From: Glycocaulis sp.
GTDB lineage: Bacteria > Pseudomonadota > Alphaproteobacteria > Caulobacterales > Maricaulaceae
Assembly (NCBI GenBank): GCA_022565665.1
Contig: JAIUMI010000019.1
Coordinates: 1 to 47,896, forward strand
Direction: 5' to 3'
Length of the DNA: 47,896 nt
This document shows positions 10,069 to 18,514 of this stretch, piece by piece; position 1 is the stretch's first letter; every line of letters starts with the position of its first letter. The translations under genes were made by a program, and so were the position numbers. A model generated the notes under the pieces. The model was not told the origin of the DNA, searched no databases, and saw only the letters and a program-made list of their open reading frames with translations.

Positions 10069-10959
10069 TCACGCCGCGATTTCGATGGGGCGCACGCCCA
10101 GCAGCCGGCAGGTTGCCAGCGCCAGCTCGGCCCGGTTCAAGGTGTAGAAATGGAACTGGTCGACGCCCTGATCGGAGAGATCCGAACACAGATCGGCGAC
10201 CACATTGGCGGTCAGCAGCTCGCGCGTGCCCGGATCGCTTTCCAGCCCGTCAAACAGGTCAAACAGCCGGGCCGGGATGGTCGCCCCGCACAGGCCCGCC
10301 ATGCGCACCAGCCCCGCGAAATTGGCCTGCATCATGATACCCGGCACGATGGGGATATCGATGCCCGCTTTGCGTACCCGGTCCAGATAGCGGAAATACA
10401 CATCCGGCTCGAAGAAGAACTGGGTGATGGCCCGCGTCGCGCCATTATCGATCTTGGCTTTCAGCAGATCGATATCGTAGTCAAAGCTCGCGCTTTCAGG
10501 ATGCTTTTCCGGATAGCAGCCGACCGAGACCTCGAAATCACCCACGGCGCGGATGCCGGCGGTCAGCTCGGCGGCATTGGCATAGCCACCGGGAAACGGC
10601 TCATAGCGCTCGCCTACACCGCCTGGCGGGTCACCGCGCAGGGACACGATATGGCGCACGCCCGCTGCCCAGTAATCGCGGATCACCCCGTCCACCTCGC
10701 CGCGCGAGGCATTGACGCAGGTCAGGTGGGCGGCCGGCTTGAGGGAGGTTTCCTCGACAATGCGGCGCACGGTGCGGTGCGTGCGGTCACGCGTCGACCC
10801 GCCCGCGCCATAGGTCACCGAGACATAGAGCGGCTCGAGCGGAGCCAGCCGTGAGATGGAATCCCACAGCCGCTCTTCCATCGCCTCGTCCTTGGGCGGG
10901 AAGAATTCAAAGGAAATGTCCGGCCCCGTCCGGGGCGGCGATTGGCGTCCATCACGCAT
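10069..10959 (-). CDS. metF: 5,10-methylenetetrahydrofolate reductase
   Basis: MetF is a flavoenzyme that reduces methylene-tetrahydrofolate to methyl-tetrahydrofolate, the methyl donor for MetH. Family landmarks are [11 protein letters not shown] near the N-terminus, [45 protein letters not shown] and the substrate/flavin motif [17 protein letters not shown] 10959 gives 296 residues, the length of the E. coli enzyme. An in-frame ATG at 10986 lies inside the upstream palindrome and is less likely. It is the first gene of the metF-metH1-metH2 operon and therefore supplies the methyl donor used by the next two products. Confidence 0.95.
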   Translation of the reverse strand: MRDGRQSPPRTGPDISFEFFPPKDEAMEERLWDSISRLAPLEPLYVSVTYGAGGSTRDRTHRTVRRIVEETSLKPAAHLTCVNASRGEVDGVIRDYWAAGVRHIVSLRGDPPGGVGERYEPFPGGYANAAELTAGIRAVGDFEVSVGCYPEKHPESASFDYDIDLLKAKIDNGATRAITQFFFEPDVYFRYLDRVRKAGIDIPIVPGIMMQANFAGLVRMAGLCGATIPARLFDLFDGLESDPGTRELLTANVVADLCSDLSDQGVDQFHFYTLNRAELALATCRLLGVRPIEIAA

Positions 10960-10980
10960 GGCGGCGTCCCGCTTGAAAAA

Positions 10981-11004
10981 TCGCATAAAGATATCTTTAT
11001 GCGA
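10981..11004. promoter_or_regulatory. 24-bp perfect palindrome, probable operator of the met operon
   Basis: A perfect 12+12 palindrome with core TAAAGATATCTTTA and outer arms TCGCA/TGCGA sits 22-45 bp upstream of the chosen metF start. The loop-free, AT-rich symmetrical shape suits a dimeric regulator more than a terminator. In Proteobacteria, methionine-cycle genes are often controlled by the ArsR-family regulator SahR, which binds such GATATC-centred palindromes. That assignment is inference from memory, and no sahR gene is in the window. The palindrome also overlaps the alternative upstream metF ATG. Confidence 0.7.
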
Positions 11005-11110
11005 TTATCCGCGCTCTTTCAACGGCAAACCCGCAGCGCACGCACTGGCGAATTGGACGTAGCAGCATATCTATGGCTAGCCTGCACCGGGGACGAGTTG
11101 AGGGAATTGA

Positions 11111-11869
11111 ATGACGAGAACCGCATGTCTGCCCCGCCCGGCCCGCTCAACGCCGGTTCGGCTCAGCCTTGCCGGGCTGGTCACAGGGCTGGTTCTGGCC
11201 GGATGCACCACCAATCCGCAATCACTGGAAGCCAACGACCCGTTCGAGCCCACCAACCGGGTGATACTGGACTTCAATCTGGCCGCCGACCGGGCGGTGA
11301 TCGGCCCCGCCGCGCGGGCCTATCGTGACGGTGTGCCGCGCACCGGGCGCAAGGGCATCTCCAACTTCCTGACCAATCTCAACCAGCCGGTAGTATTTGC
11401 CAATCTGGTCCTCCAGGGGCGGCCTGGCGAAGCACTTCAGACGGCCGGGCGTTTTGCGCTGAACACCGTGGCGGGGATTGGCGGCGTATTTGACGTGGCC
11501 AGTCAGGCCGAAATTCCGCAACATGACACCGATTTCGGCCTTACGCTGGGCCATTGGGGCGTGGAGAGCGGCCCCTATCTCGTATTGCCCTTCCTTGGGC
11601 CCTCGAACTTCCGGGATGCTACGGGCCGTTTCGTGGACCGCTATCCGCATCCTACCTACTGGGTCGATGATCTGCGCGAGGGCAGCGGCATCTGGATTGT
11701 CCGCGCCAAGACCGTTCTTGACGTGCGTGTGGAGCTTGAGGAAACATTCCGGTCTCTGGATCAGTCCGCTGTCGATCCCTACATCCAGCTGCGCTCGGTA
11801 TACCGGCAGAACCGGGCCAGCCTTCTCAGCGGCGAACGCGTATACGACGATCTGCCGGACTTTGACTGA
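11111..11869 (+). CDS. mlaA: MlaA/VacJ outer-membrane lipoprotein
   Basis: MlaA removes mislocalised phospholipids from the outer leaflet of the outer membrane and passes them to the periplasmic carrier MlaC. The 252-residue product has a lipoprotein signal with lipobox LAGC (Cys32). It carries family motifs NDPFEPTNRVILDFN, ISNFLTNLNQPVVFANLVLQG, AGRFALNTVAGIGGVFDVA and GPYLVLPFLGPSNFRDATG. The start has a good GAGGGAATTGA leader. The mlaC gene follows 36 bp later. The MlaFEDB transporter is not in the window. It is divergent from the met operon. Confidence 0.95.
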   Translation: MTRTACLPRPARSTPVRLSLAGLVTGLVLAGCTTNPQSLEANDPFEPTNRVILDFNLAADRAVIGPAARAYRDGVPRTGRKGISNFLTNLNQPVVFANLVLQGRPGEALQTAGRFALNTVAGIGGVFDVASQAEIPQHDTDFGLTLGHWGVESGPYLVLPFLGPSNFRDATGRFVDRYPHPTYWVDDLREGSGIWIVRAKTVLDVRVELEETFRSLDQSAVDPYIQLRSVYRQNRASLLSGERVYDDLPDFD

Positions 11870-11905
11870 TGCGAGGGGAGCCGCATCGGTCCATGGAGGG
11901 ACACC

Positions 11906-12547
11906 ATGTTGAACCGCCTGCTGGCAGCGCTCCCCGCGCCTGCCCTTTTTCTGGGCCTTGTATTTTTCGCCCTTTCCCCCGCCGCAGAGGCCTCTGACGC
12001 CCGGGCTGCCGAAGCCTTTGTCGAGCGCGAGGCCCAGAGGGTCATTGACGCCCTGCAGGCCTGGCGTGAGGGCGAGGTGGATCTGGACACGCTGCGCCGC
12101 GATTTCCGCGACCGGGTCGATGATCTGGCTGATGTGGAGCGCATTACCGGCTTCGTGCTGGGCCGCTATCGCCGCGGGGCCGACCCGCAGGCGCTGGAAG
12201 AGTTCTCGGAAGTTTTTCGCGAGTTTGCCATTCAGGTCTATGAGCGTGAGCTCGGCAATTATGCCGGGCAGACTCTGTCAGTGACCGGCTCGGTCACCCG
12301 CAATTCAGGCGATTATGTCGTGCGCTCGGTCGTGCGCGGTGGCAATGGCGAGCCCGATGTGCCGGTAAACTGGCGCGTGCTGGTGCGCGATAACGGGATG
12401 AAGGTGGTCGATGCCGAAGTGATGGGCGTGTGGCTTGCCCAGACCCAGCGCGAACAGATCACCGGCATTATCGGCAATGCGCGCGGCGATATAAGCGCCG
12501 CCACGCGGGTGCTGCGCGAGCGGATTGAGCGGAACAATTCACGGTAG
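11906..12547 (+). CDS. mlaC: MlaC-type periplasmic phospholipid-binding protein
   Basis: The 213-residue protein has a signal peptide (hydrophobic LPAPALFLGLVFFALSPAAEA, cleavage near residue 29). Its MlaC/Ttg2D domain includes FRDRVDDLADVERITGFVLGRYRR, FSEVFREFAIQVYERELGNYAG and the C-terminal WLAQTQREQITGIIGNARGD. It shuttles phospholipid between MlaA in the outer membrane and the MlaFEDB complex in the inner membrane. A GGAGGG ribosome site precedes the ATG. It sits directly after mlaA, which supports the assignment. Confidence 0.93.
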   Translation: MLNRLLAALPAPALFLGLVFFALSPAAEASDARAAEAFVEREAQRVIDALQAWREGEVDLDTLRRDFRDRVDDLADVERITGFVLGRYRRGADPQALEEFSEVFREFAIQVYERELGNYAGQTLSVTGSVTRNSGDYVVRSVVRGGNGEPDVPVNWRVLVRDNGMKVVDAEVMGVWLAQTQREQITGIIGNARGDISAATRVLRERIERNNSR

Positions 12548-12587
12548 ACGGCTTGACCGCAACGTCCCCGCCTGCTTCACCGCCAGC

Positions 12588-13406
12588 ATGACCCGGCCCT
12601 TAACGCGCCTTCGCGATCTCGCCCCGCGCTACGATGCCATATTGTGCGATGTGTGGGGTGTGATCCGCGACGGTGACGCCCTGATCAGCCCCGCCATCGA
12701 GGCACTCATCCGCTTCCGGGATGAAGGCGGGCAGGTGTGTCTGGTGTCCAACTCGCCGCGCCGGTCGGCCTCGCTGCAGACCTTCCTGAAAGGCATGGGC
12801 GCGCCGGACGGGGCGTGGGACGCGGCAGTGACGAGCGGCGATGCCACCCACGCCCTTCTCTCGCGTTTCGCGCCCGGCCCGGCCTACAAGCTGGGGCCAG
12901 ACTGGGATGATCCGATCTATGAGGGCTCAGGCCTCAACTTTGCCCCGCTGGACGAGGCGGCCTTCATCTCCAATACCGGGCTGGTGGACTTCTTCAACGA
13001 GACGCCGGCCGATTATGAAGACCTGCTGATCGCTGCGCGGGAGCGCGATCTGCCCATGGTGTGCGCCAATCCCGATATCGTGGTGCAGGGACCGGGCGGA
13101 CGGCTGCTCTACTGCGCGGGCGCGCTGGCAGAACGCTATGAACAGCTTGGCGGCGAGGTCCACTATGCCGGCAAGCCGCACCCGCCCATCTATGAGCGGG
13201 CCTATGCCGCACTGGAAGCCCTGACAGGTGAAAAGCCGGTCAAGGCGCGCATCCTCGCCATCGGAGACGGCGTGCCGACCGATCTGACCGGAGCCGCGCG
13301 CGAAGGCCTGGACTGTCTCTTCATCAGCGCAGGTATCAATGAGGCAGGCGCGGCCCTGCCAGACGGGCTTCAGCCCCGCTGGCAGGCACCGGCCCTCGTC
13401 TGGTGA
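12588..13406 (+). CDS. TIGR01459-type class IIA HAD hydrolase
   Basis: The 272-residue protein shows the HAD core: nucleophile motif ILCDVWGVIRDG near the N-terminus, VCLVSNSPRR as motif II, the class IIA signature GKPHPPIYERA, and AIGDGVPTDLTGA as the metal-binding motif. Relatives of this alphaproteobacterial family are annotated as HAD hydrolases of unknown substrate, related to NagD-like sugar phosphatases. ATG 12588 was preferred over the upstream 12525 start because the nucleophile motif should lie near residue 20 and the longer version overlaps mlaC. It converges on the SIMPL gene, leaving a 3-bp gap. Confidence 0.88.
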   Translation: MTRPLTRLRDLAPRYDAILCDVWGVIRDGDALISPAIEALIRFRDEGGQVCLVSNSPRRSASLQTFLKGMGAPDGAWDAAVTSGDATHALLSRFAPGPAYKLGPDWDDPIYEGSGLNFAPLDEAAFISNTGLVDFFNETPADYEDLLIAARERDLPMVCANPDIVVQGPGGRLLYCAGALAERYEQLGGEVHYAGKPHPPIYERAYAALEALTGEKPVKARILAIGDGVPTDLTGAAREGLDCLFISAGINEAGAALPDGLQPRWQAPALVW

Positions 13407-13409
13407 GTC

Positions 13410-14186
13410 TTACGGCTCGATCGCCCAGACGGCATCCACCTGCACCGAGATGGTGATCTCGCCCGGTGCGACCTCGGTGGAGGCATCTGCCGACACCGCT
13501 TCAGCACGCAGGAACGCGCCCGGATAGGGCTGATGGCCAGCCGATTCCGACAGGGAGAGCATGCGGCCGGTGCGGACGCCGGCAGCTTCCGAATAAAGCG
13601 CGCGCAGACGGTTCAGCTCCGCCACGGCGCGGCGGCGGGCCTCATCGCGGGCCTCTGCCGGATCGGAATGGGCAAAGTTCACGCCCTGCAGGCGGTTGCC
13701 ACCGGCATTGACCAGCGCGTCGATCGTGCGGCCCAGACGGTCCAGATCGCGCACCGTCACACGCACCGTGTTGGTGGCCTCATAACCGATAATGCGCTGA
13801 TCAGAGCCGCGCGAGGAATCGTAGGGCGCGTAGACAGGGCTCACCGAGAGGTTGGAGGTCTGGATGTCGCGCCGGGCGATACCAGCCTGCTCCAGCGCGC
13901 GGAATACGCCGGACATCTGGCGCGCATTGGCGGCCAGCGCCTCGGACGCGGTATCGGCGCGGGTGACGGCTCCGGCGGTGACGCTCGCCATGTCCGGCGT
14001 CAGGCGCACCTCGCCGGTGGCCGAGAGCGAGAGCCGGCCTTCATTGCTGGCGGCTTCCTGCGCGCGGGCATGACCGCCCGCCATGAACGCGACCGCGAGC
14101 GCCAGCACCGTGGCAGCCAGCAGAATACGCTGACGCAGGATGAGAGAGATTTCCGAACGCAGCGCATGAGTAAGGGAGTGATGCAT
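13410..14186 (-). CDS. SIMPL-domain (DUF541) exported protein
   Basis: The 258-residue protein has an N-terminal signal segment (hydrophobic ILLAATVLALAVAFMAGGHARA, cleavage near residue 42) and a SIMPL/DUF541 domain. Motifs include LSLSATGEVRLTPDMASVTAGAVTRADTASEAL, DIQTSNLSVSPVY, YEATNTVRVTVRDLDRLG and DEARRRAVAELNRLRALYSEAAG. Members such as BP26 and YggE are periplasmic and linked to oxidative stress or assemble into channel-like rings; the exact role is unknown. The start has an AAAGG ribosome site. It is expressed alone, divergently from the tRNA. Confidence 0.92.
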   Translation of the reverse strand: MHHSLTHALRSEISLILRQRILLAATVLALAVAFMAGGHARAQEAASNEGRLSLSATGEVRLTPDMASVTAGAVTRADTASEALAANARQMSGVFRALEQAGIARRDIQTSNLSVSPVYAPYDSSRGSDQRIIGYEATNTVRVTVRDLDRLGRTIDALVNAGGNRLQGVNFAHSDPAEARDEARRRAVAELNRLRALYSEAAGVRTGRMLSLSESAGHQPYPGAFLRAEAVSADASTEVAPGEITISVQVDAVWAIEP

Positions 14187-14352
14187 GTGACCAGCCTTTC
14201 TTTATTCAAGTCCCGCCCAAGCTCGCCATGCCCGCGCGGCAAAAACAAGGCGGGTAAAAGTCAGCCCCGAGGCACGCAAATCAGAGCCGGCACAATCCGT
14301 GAGCCGCACGCTTCCCCCGCCGTCCGCGCTGCGCTATCACCCCTTCCACGGT

Positions 14353-14429
14353 GGGCCTGTAGCTCAATTGGTCAGAGCCGGCGGCTCATAACCGCTTGGT
14401 TGGGGGTTCGAGTCCCTCCGGGCCCACCA
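14353..14429 (+). tRNA. tRNA with CAU anticodon, probably tRNA-Ile2
   Basis: A complete 77-nt cloverleaf is visible. The acceptor stem GGGCCTG pairs with CGGGCCC (one G-U pair). The D-arm is AGCTCAATTGGTCAGAGC, the anticodon stem-loop GGCGG-CTCATAA-CCGCT has CAT at 14387-14389, the T-arm contains GTTCGAGTC and CCA is encoded. The anticodon-arm context CTCATAACCGCTTGGT resembles the lysidine-modified Ile2 (AUA-reading) tRNA more than elongator Met, and it lacks initiator features. An elongator tRNA-Met remains possible. Confidence 0.85.
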
Positions 14430-14435
14430 CTGCCC

Positions 14436-15437
14436 CTACCCCTCGAAATGCTTGCCAAGTTTGAGGCCCTGGCCCTGATAGTTGGAGCCGTTCGCGCCAT
14501 AGGCAGAGGCCACCTTGCCGGCCATTGGCTCGTGGACAAGCCGGGCCACCGACTGGCCATGATCGAGGATGAAGGGCACGTCGCGCCCCCTCACCTCCAG
14601 CACGGCGCGGGCCGGTGCACCCACGCCAAAGCCGGGGTCGAAAAAGCCGGCATAGTGCGCGCGGAATTCCCCGATTTCCGGCGCGATGGGCGCCATTTCG
14701 GCGGCCTCACCCAGCGGGATCTCCACCGCTTCGCGTGAGGCGAGAATGTAGAACTCGCCCGGATCAAGCACCATGCGCCCTTCCGGGGCATGGATGGGCT
14801 CCCAGAACTCGGCCGCGCGGTGCCCGCCCACGCGGGAGAGATCAACCAGCGGGCTATGGCGCTTGGCCCGGTAGCCGACCGGCGCGCCGCCTTTGCCTTC
14901 CAGATCGACACTGAGCACGACAGAACGGCCGTTTGCCGGTGTGCCGCGCCGCAGCCTGGCCTGCACCAGCCGATCACCGGTCCGGGCCAGTACCGAGAAG
15001 GTGCGCGGGGCGATCTCCACATAGAGCGGACCGGCATAGCCCGCCGGAAGCTGATCAAAAGCCGACGCGTGATCCCCGATCACGCGGGTGAAGACATCGA
15101 GCCGCCCGGTGGAGCTTTTCGGATTCATCGCCGCAGCAATGTCCCCCGGCAGCGCAAGACGCTCCTGCAACTCGACCAGATAGACGCAGCCCGTCTCCAG
15201 CACCGCGCCGCCGGACAAATCGATGGCATGCATGGAGAGCCCTGTTGCCAGGCACGCCTCCACGCTGCGCTCCGGGCCGGGCAGGAAGCTGGCGCGCAGG
15301 CGGTAGGCCGTCCGCCCCAGGCGCAGGTCAAGGCTGGCAGGCTGGACCTGTCCGGGTTCAAGCCCCGGCGCGCTTATGGCGCCGCGCGTCAGCAGGGATT
15401 GAAGCTCGCTATCGGGCAGTATGCCGGGCCGGGACAT
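14436..15437 (-). CDS. dcd: dCTP deaminase, long two-domain form
   Basis: The 333-residue protein matches the long 2'-deoxycytidine 5'-triphosphate deaminase typical of alphaproteobacteria, with two dUTPase-like folds in tandem. It converts dCTP to dUTP for thymidylate synthesis. Visible are VQPASLDLRLG in the first half, the MNPKSSTGRLDVFTRVIGDHA segment with the conserved Ser-Ser-X-Gly-Arg, and in the second half HYAGFFDPGFG and the C-terminal GSNYQGQGLKLGKHF. It is about twice the length of E. coli Dcd. It ends 6 bp from the tRNA on the opposite strand. Confidence 0.9.
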   Translation of the reverse strand: MSRPGILPDSELQSLLTRGAISAPGLEPGQVQPASLDLRLGRTAYRLRASFLPGPERSVEACLATGLSMHAIDLSGGAVLETGCVYLVELQERLALPGDIAAAMNPKSSTGRLDVFTRVIGDHASAFDQLPAGYAGPLYVEIAPRTFSVLARTGDRLVQARLRRGTPANGRSVVLSVDLEGKGGAPVGYRAKRHSPLVDLSRVGGHRAAEFWEPIHAPEGRMVLDPGEFYILASREAVEIPLGEAAEMAPIAPEIGEFRAHYAGFFDPGFGVGAPARAVLEVRGRDVPFILDHGQSVARLVHEPMAGKVASAYGANGSNYQGQGLKLGKHFEG

Positions 15438-15593
15438 GGAACCTGTTCTGACTGGGGCGCGCGGCGCGCCGACTCACAAAAGCGCGCCCAGCCTTGCCCA
15501 AGCGCGCGCGCGCCGCAATGGGGCGTTAGCGGCTGTGAGCTACCCTCTTGTGCACAAGGCGTATCGGGTGTCTCATTCCCTTTAAAGGAGCGC

Positions 15594-15998
15594 ATGACGG
15601 CCATGTACAAGAGCGAGACCAAGGGTGTGATCATCCGCGTCGCGCCGGACTATCTGGAAACAGAGTCCGAGCCCGACGAGGACCGCTATGTCTGGTCCTA
15701 TACGGTCGAGATCGAGAACCATTCCGGCGAGCCGATCCAGCTTCTGACCCGCGAATGGCACATCACCGACGCGCGCGGGCGCACCCGGATCGTACGCGGC
15801 GACGGCGTGGTGGGCGAGCAGCCGGTGATCGAGCCGGGCGCGAGCTTCCGTTATACCTCCGGCGCACCGCTGACCACGCCTTCCGGCTTCATGAGCGGGG
15901 AGTACGGCATGCGCGGGGCAAACGGCGAGACCTTCGCCGCGCCGGTGCCGGCCTTTGCGCTTGATACGCCCTACGACATGCCGGCGACCCGGCACTAG
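15594..15998 (+). CDS. apaG: ApaG-domain protein
   Basis: The 134-residue product is a single ApaG fibronectin-like beta-sandwich. Family motifs include YVWSYTVEIENHSGEPIQLLTREWHITDARGR, the glycine-rich VRGDGVVGEQPVIEPGASFRYTSGAPL and PSGFMSGEYGM. ApaG was tied to Co2+/Mg2+ resistance in enterobacteria; its biochemical function is not settled. The ATG at 15594 is fixed by a strong AAAGGAG ribosome site. The longer open frame upstream overlaps the divergent dcd gene. trkH follows 6 bp later and is probably co-transcribed, giving a cation-related pairing. Confidence 0.94.
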   Translation: MTAMYKSETKGVIIRVAPDYLETESEPDEDRYVWSYTVEIENHSGEPIQLLTREWHITDARGRTRIVRGDGVVGEQPVIEPGASFRYTSGAPLTTPSGFMSGEYGMRGANGETFAAPVPAFALDTPYDMPATRH

Positions 15999-16004
15999 GC
16001 TCTC

Positions 16005-17459
16005 GTGAGCACGTCCACCCGAACGGTGATCTTCGTGCTCGGCGCGCTACTGGCTGCGCTGGGCATCGCCATGCTGATCCCGGCCATTATCGACCTGCAC
16101 GCAGACGCGCAGTCGGCCCATGCCTTTTTTGGCTCGGCGGTAGTGTGCGGCTTCATCGGCGGGGTGATGATGCTGATGGGCCAGGGTGGCCGTTATGATC
16201 TTGATGCCAGAGGCGCGATCCTCGTTACCTCCGGCTCATGGATCGTGCTGGGGCTGGCCGCCGCCATCCCCTTGCATCTGGCCGGTATCGGCATGAGCTG
16301 GACCGACGCGATCTTCGAGAGCGTTTCGGGCATCACCACCACAGGCGCCACCGTGCTGACCGGCCTGAGAGACCTGCCCGAAGGCATCCTCATCTGGCGG
16401 GCCATCCTGCAATGGATTGGCGGGATCGGCATTATCGTCACCGCCATGGCGATCTGGCCGGTGCTGGGCATTGGCGGCATGCAGCTCTTCCGGCTGGAAA
16501 GCTCTGACAAGGTGGACAAGGCCCTGCCGCGCGCAGGCGAGATCGCGGGCGCGGTGGGCCTGATCTATCTGGTGCTGACCTTTGCCTGCTTCCTGGCCTA
16601 TGGTTTCGCCGGGATGGACGCGTTTGACGCCGCCGCCCACGCCATGACCACGGTCGCGACAGGCGGTTTCTCCACCGATGATGGCTCGATAGGCGCGTGG
16701 GCGGAGGAAGGCGCGGACCTTGTGGCGCTGGTCTTCATGCTGCTCTCCGCCCTGCCCTTCCTGGTCTATCTGCGCGCCGTGCAGGGCAGGCCGGACCGCA
16801 TTCTGTCCGATCCGCAAGTGCGCACCTTCCTTGCGGTTGCCGCCTTTGTCTGCGTGCTGCTGACCGCCCTCCTCGTGCTGAACGATGTCGAGACCGGCGG
16901 CCTGCCCGCCTGGCGGGCCGCTGCCGTCAATGCGGTCTCGGTGATGACGGGCACCGGCTATGGCAGCGCCGATTTCGCACAGTGGGGAACGGCTCCGGTG
17001 ATGATCATCTTCATCCTGATGTTTCTTGGCGGATGCGCCGGCTCCAGCACCTGCTCAATCAAGATGTTCCGCCACCAGATCGCGGCCTCGGCCATGCTCA
17101 CCTATCTGCACCGCTATGCGCGCCCGCGCGCGGTTCGCTCGGTGCATTATGATGGCAAGCCGGTGCCCGAAGCCACCGTGCGCTCGGTGCTGGGCTTTGT
17201 GTTCCTCTTCTTCGCCTCGTTCATCGGCGCGTCCATAGCGCTCTCCCTGATCGGGCTCGATCCGGTGACGGCACTGTCCGGCGCAGCCTCGACCATCGCC
17301 AATGTCGGACCCGGCCTTGGCGACATTATCGGCCCGGCGGGCACCTACCAGCCTCTGCCCGATGCCGCCAAATGGGTGATGAGCTTCACCATGCTGGTCG
17401 GGCGGCTGGAAGTGCTGACCATGCTGGCCCTGTTCACGCCCGCCTTCTGGCGGAGCTAG
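16005..17459 (+). CDS. trkH: TrkH-family potassium uptake protein
   Basis: This 484-residue polytopic membrane protein has four pore-loop repeats characteristic of TrkH/KtrB. Selectivity-filter segments are visible as TTTGATVLTGL, TVATGGFSTDDG, SVMTGTGYGSADF and ANVGPGLGDIIGPAG. It moves K+ across the inner membrane, normally gated by the peripheral nucleotide-binding TrkA, which is not encoded here. Translation starts at GTG 16005, just after apaG. Its last 4 bp overlap the convergent DUF3667 gene. The ends of the pore loops look intact, suggesting function. Confidence 0.95.
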   Translation: MSTSTRTVIFVLGALLAALGIAMLIPAIIDLHADAQSAHAFFGSAVVCGFIGGVMMLMGQGGRYDLDARGAILVTSGSWIVLGLAAAIPLHLAGIGMSWTDAIFESVSGITTTGATVLTGLRDLPEGILIWRAILQWIGGIGIIVTAMAIWPVLGIGGMQLFRLESSDKVDKALPRAGEIAGAVGLIYLVLTFACFLAYGFAGMDAFDAAAHAMTTVATGGFSTDDGSIGAWAEEGADLVALVFMLLSALPFLVYLRAVQGRPDRILSDPQVRTFLAVAAFVCVLLTALLVLNDVETGGLPAWRAAAVNAVSVMTGTGYGSADFAQWGTAPVMIIFILMFLGGCAGSSTCSIKMFRHQIAASAMLTYLHRYARPRAVRSVHYDGKPVPEATVRSVLGFVFLFFASFIGASIALSLIGLDPVTALSGAASTIANVGPGLGDIIGPAGTYQPLPDAAKWVMSFTMLVGRLEVLTMLALFTPAFWRS

Positions 17460-18454
17460 GACACCGCCCAAGCAAGCCCTGCGATCAGATAGATCGAGAA
17501 GAACTGCATGATCGCGTACCACGCGCCAAGGCAGAGCGCGGACTTGATAACCGCAACCAGCCAGTGCGAGCCGTAAAAGCGCCGGTCTGCAAAAGCCAGC
17601 CAGAGCGCAAAGACCGGCAACACGCCCAGAACAAAGACCGGGTTGAAGGACGGGTCGCGCGGGATCGGCAGGCCCGCCAGGTACAGAAGCGACATGACGA
17701 GACCCGCCGCCATGATGATGAGCGGCAGTGCGGTAGCCGCCTCGAACGCCACAAGGGCGTGATCGACCACATAGCGCTTTCGCCGATGGATGATCAGGTT
17801 GAGCACGGTCACCGGCAGGCCGATCAGCAGCGCGCTATATGCCATCAGCAGCGGAAACTGGTCGATGAAGCGCGCCTCGGCGGCCGGATCAAGGCTGACC
17901 CTGACCAGCGGGGCAATCGCGGGCCAGAAATCAGGGGCTAGCGCACCGGAGCGAATGCGTTCGCCCAGAGCCGGTTCCAGCACATGATCGCGTGGCTCCA
18001 CGAAGAACTGGACGAACACGGCCGCATCATAGCCTGCCGCCACATCTTCCTCGGTCAGCGCGCTCATATCCCAGCCAAGTTCATCGCCCGTACCCACCCA
18101 CATCTGGGCGTACTTGACCGGCGAGACGGCGAAGAACAGCGTGTAGGCGACAATGACGGCAAAGAAGAGCTTGACCGGATTGATGGTGCAGGCGCCCCTG
18201 TCGGACGCTGCGCCTTCCGCCAGCGCGCCGGGACGCATGACTATCGAGAACAGGGAACGCAGGGTTTTGGTATCCGCTGAAAGAACGTTCTCGAACGCCT
18301 CGCGCGCATAGCTGGCCAGTCCGCGCCGGACGGGCCGCAATACCTGTCCGCATTCAGCGCAGAACCGTCCCGTACCGGCCTCTGCCCCGCAATTGGGACA
18401 CAACGATACGCCGTCCGGCGCCGATGCGCCGCGCATTGTTGCCGGTTCTGTCAT
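17456..18454 (-). CDS. DUF3667 membrane protein with zinc ribbon
   Basis: The 332-residue protein begins with a zinc-ribbon pattern CPNCG...FCAECGQ (residues about 19-37). A linker TKTLRSLFSIVMRPGALAEG follows, then about five hydrophobic segments in the rest of the protein (for example VKLFFAVIVAYTLFFAV and VFVLGVLPVFALWLAF). This is the arrangement of DUF3667/YtcJ-like zinc-ribbon membrane proteins of unknown function. A GGGGGAC ribosome site precedes ATG 18454. It is the last gene of a same-strand series permease-argD-hslO-DUF3667. Confidence 0.82.
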   Translation of the reverse strand: MTEPATMRGASAPDGVSLCPNCGAEAGTGRFCAECGQVLRPVRRGLASYAREAFENVLSADTKTLRSLFSIVMRPGALAEGAASDRGACTINPVKLFFAVIVAYTLFFAVSPVKYAQMWVGTGDELGWDMSALTEEDVAAGYDAAVFVQFFVEPRDHVLEPALGERIRSGALAPDFWPAIAPLVRVSLDPAAEARFIDQFPLLMAYSALLIGLPVTVLNLIIHRRKRYVVDHALVAFEAATALPLIIMAAGLVMSLLYLAGLPIPRDPSFNPVFVLGVLPVFALWLAFADRRFYGSHWLVAVIKSALCLGAWYAIMQFFSIYLIAGLAWAVS

Positions 18455-18514
18455 GCGTCCCCCGAAGTCTCAGCCGGGGACAAACTAGGCAGGCTGACGC
18501 GGCAGGTCCACGCC

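Noticed and set aside
14790-15593. Long in-frame 5' extension of apaG
   Set aside because: It overlaps the dcd gene antisense, and a strong AAAGGAG site fixes the apaG start at 15594.
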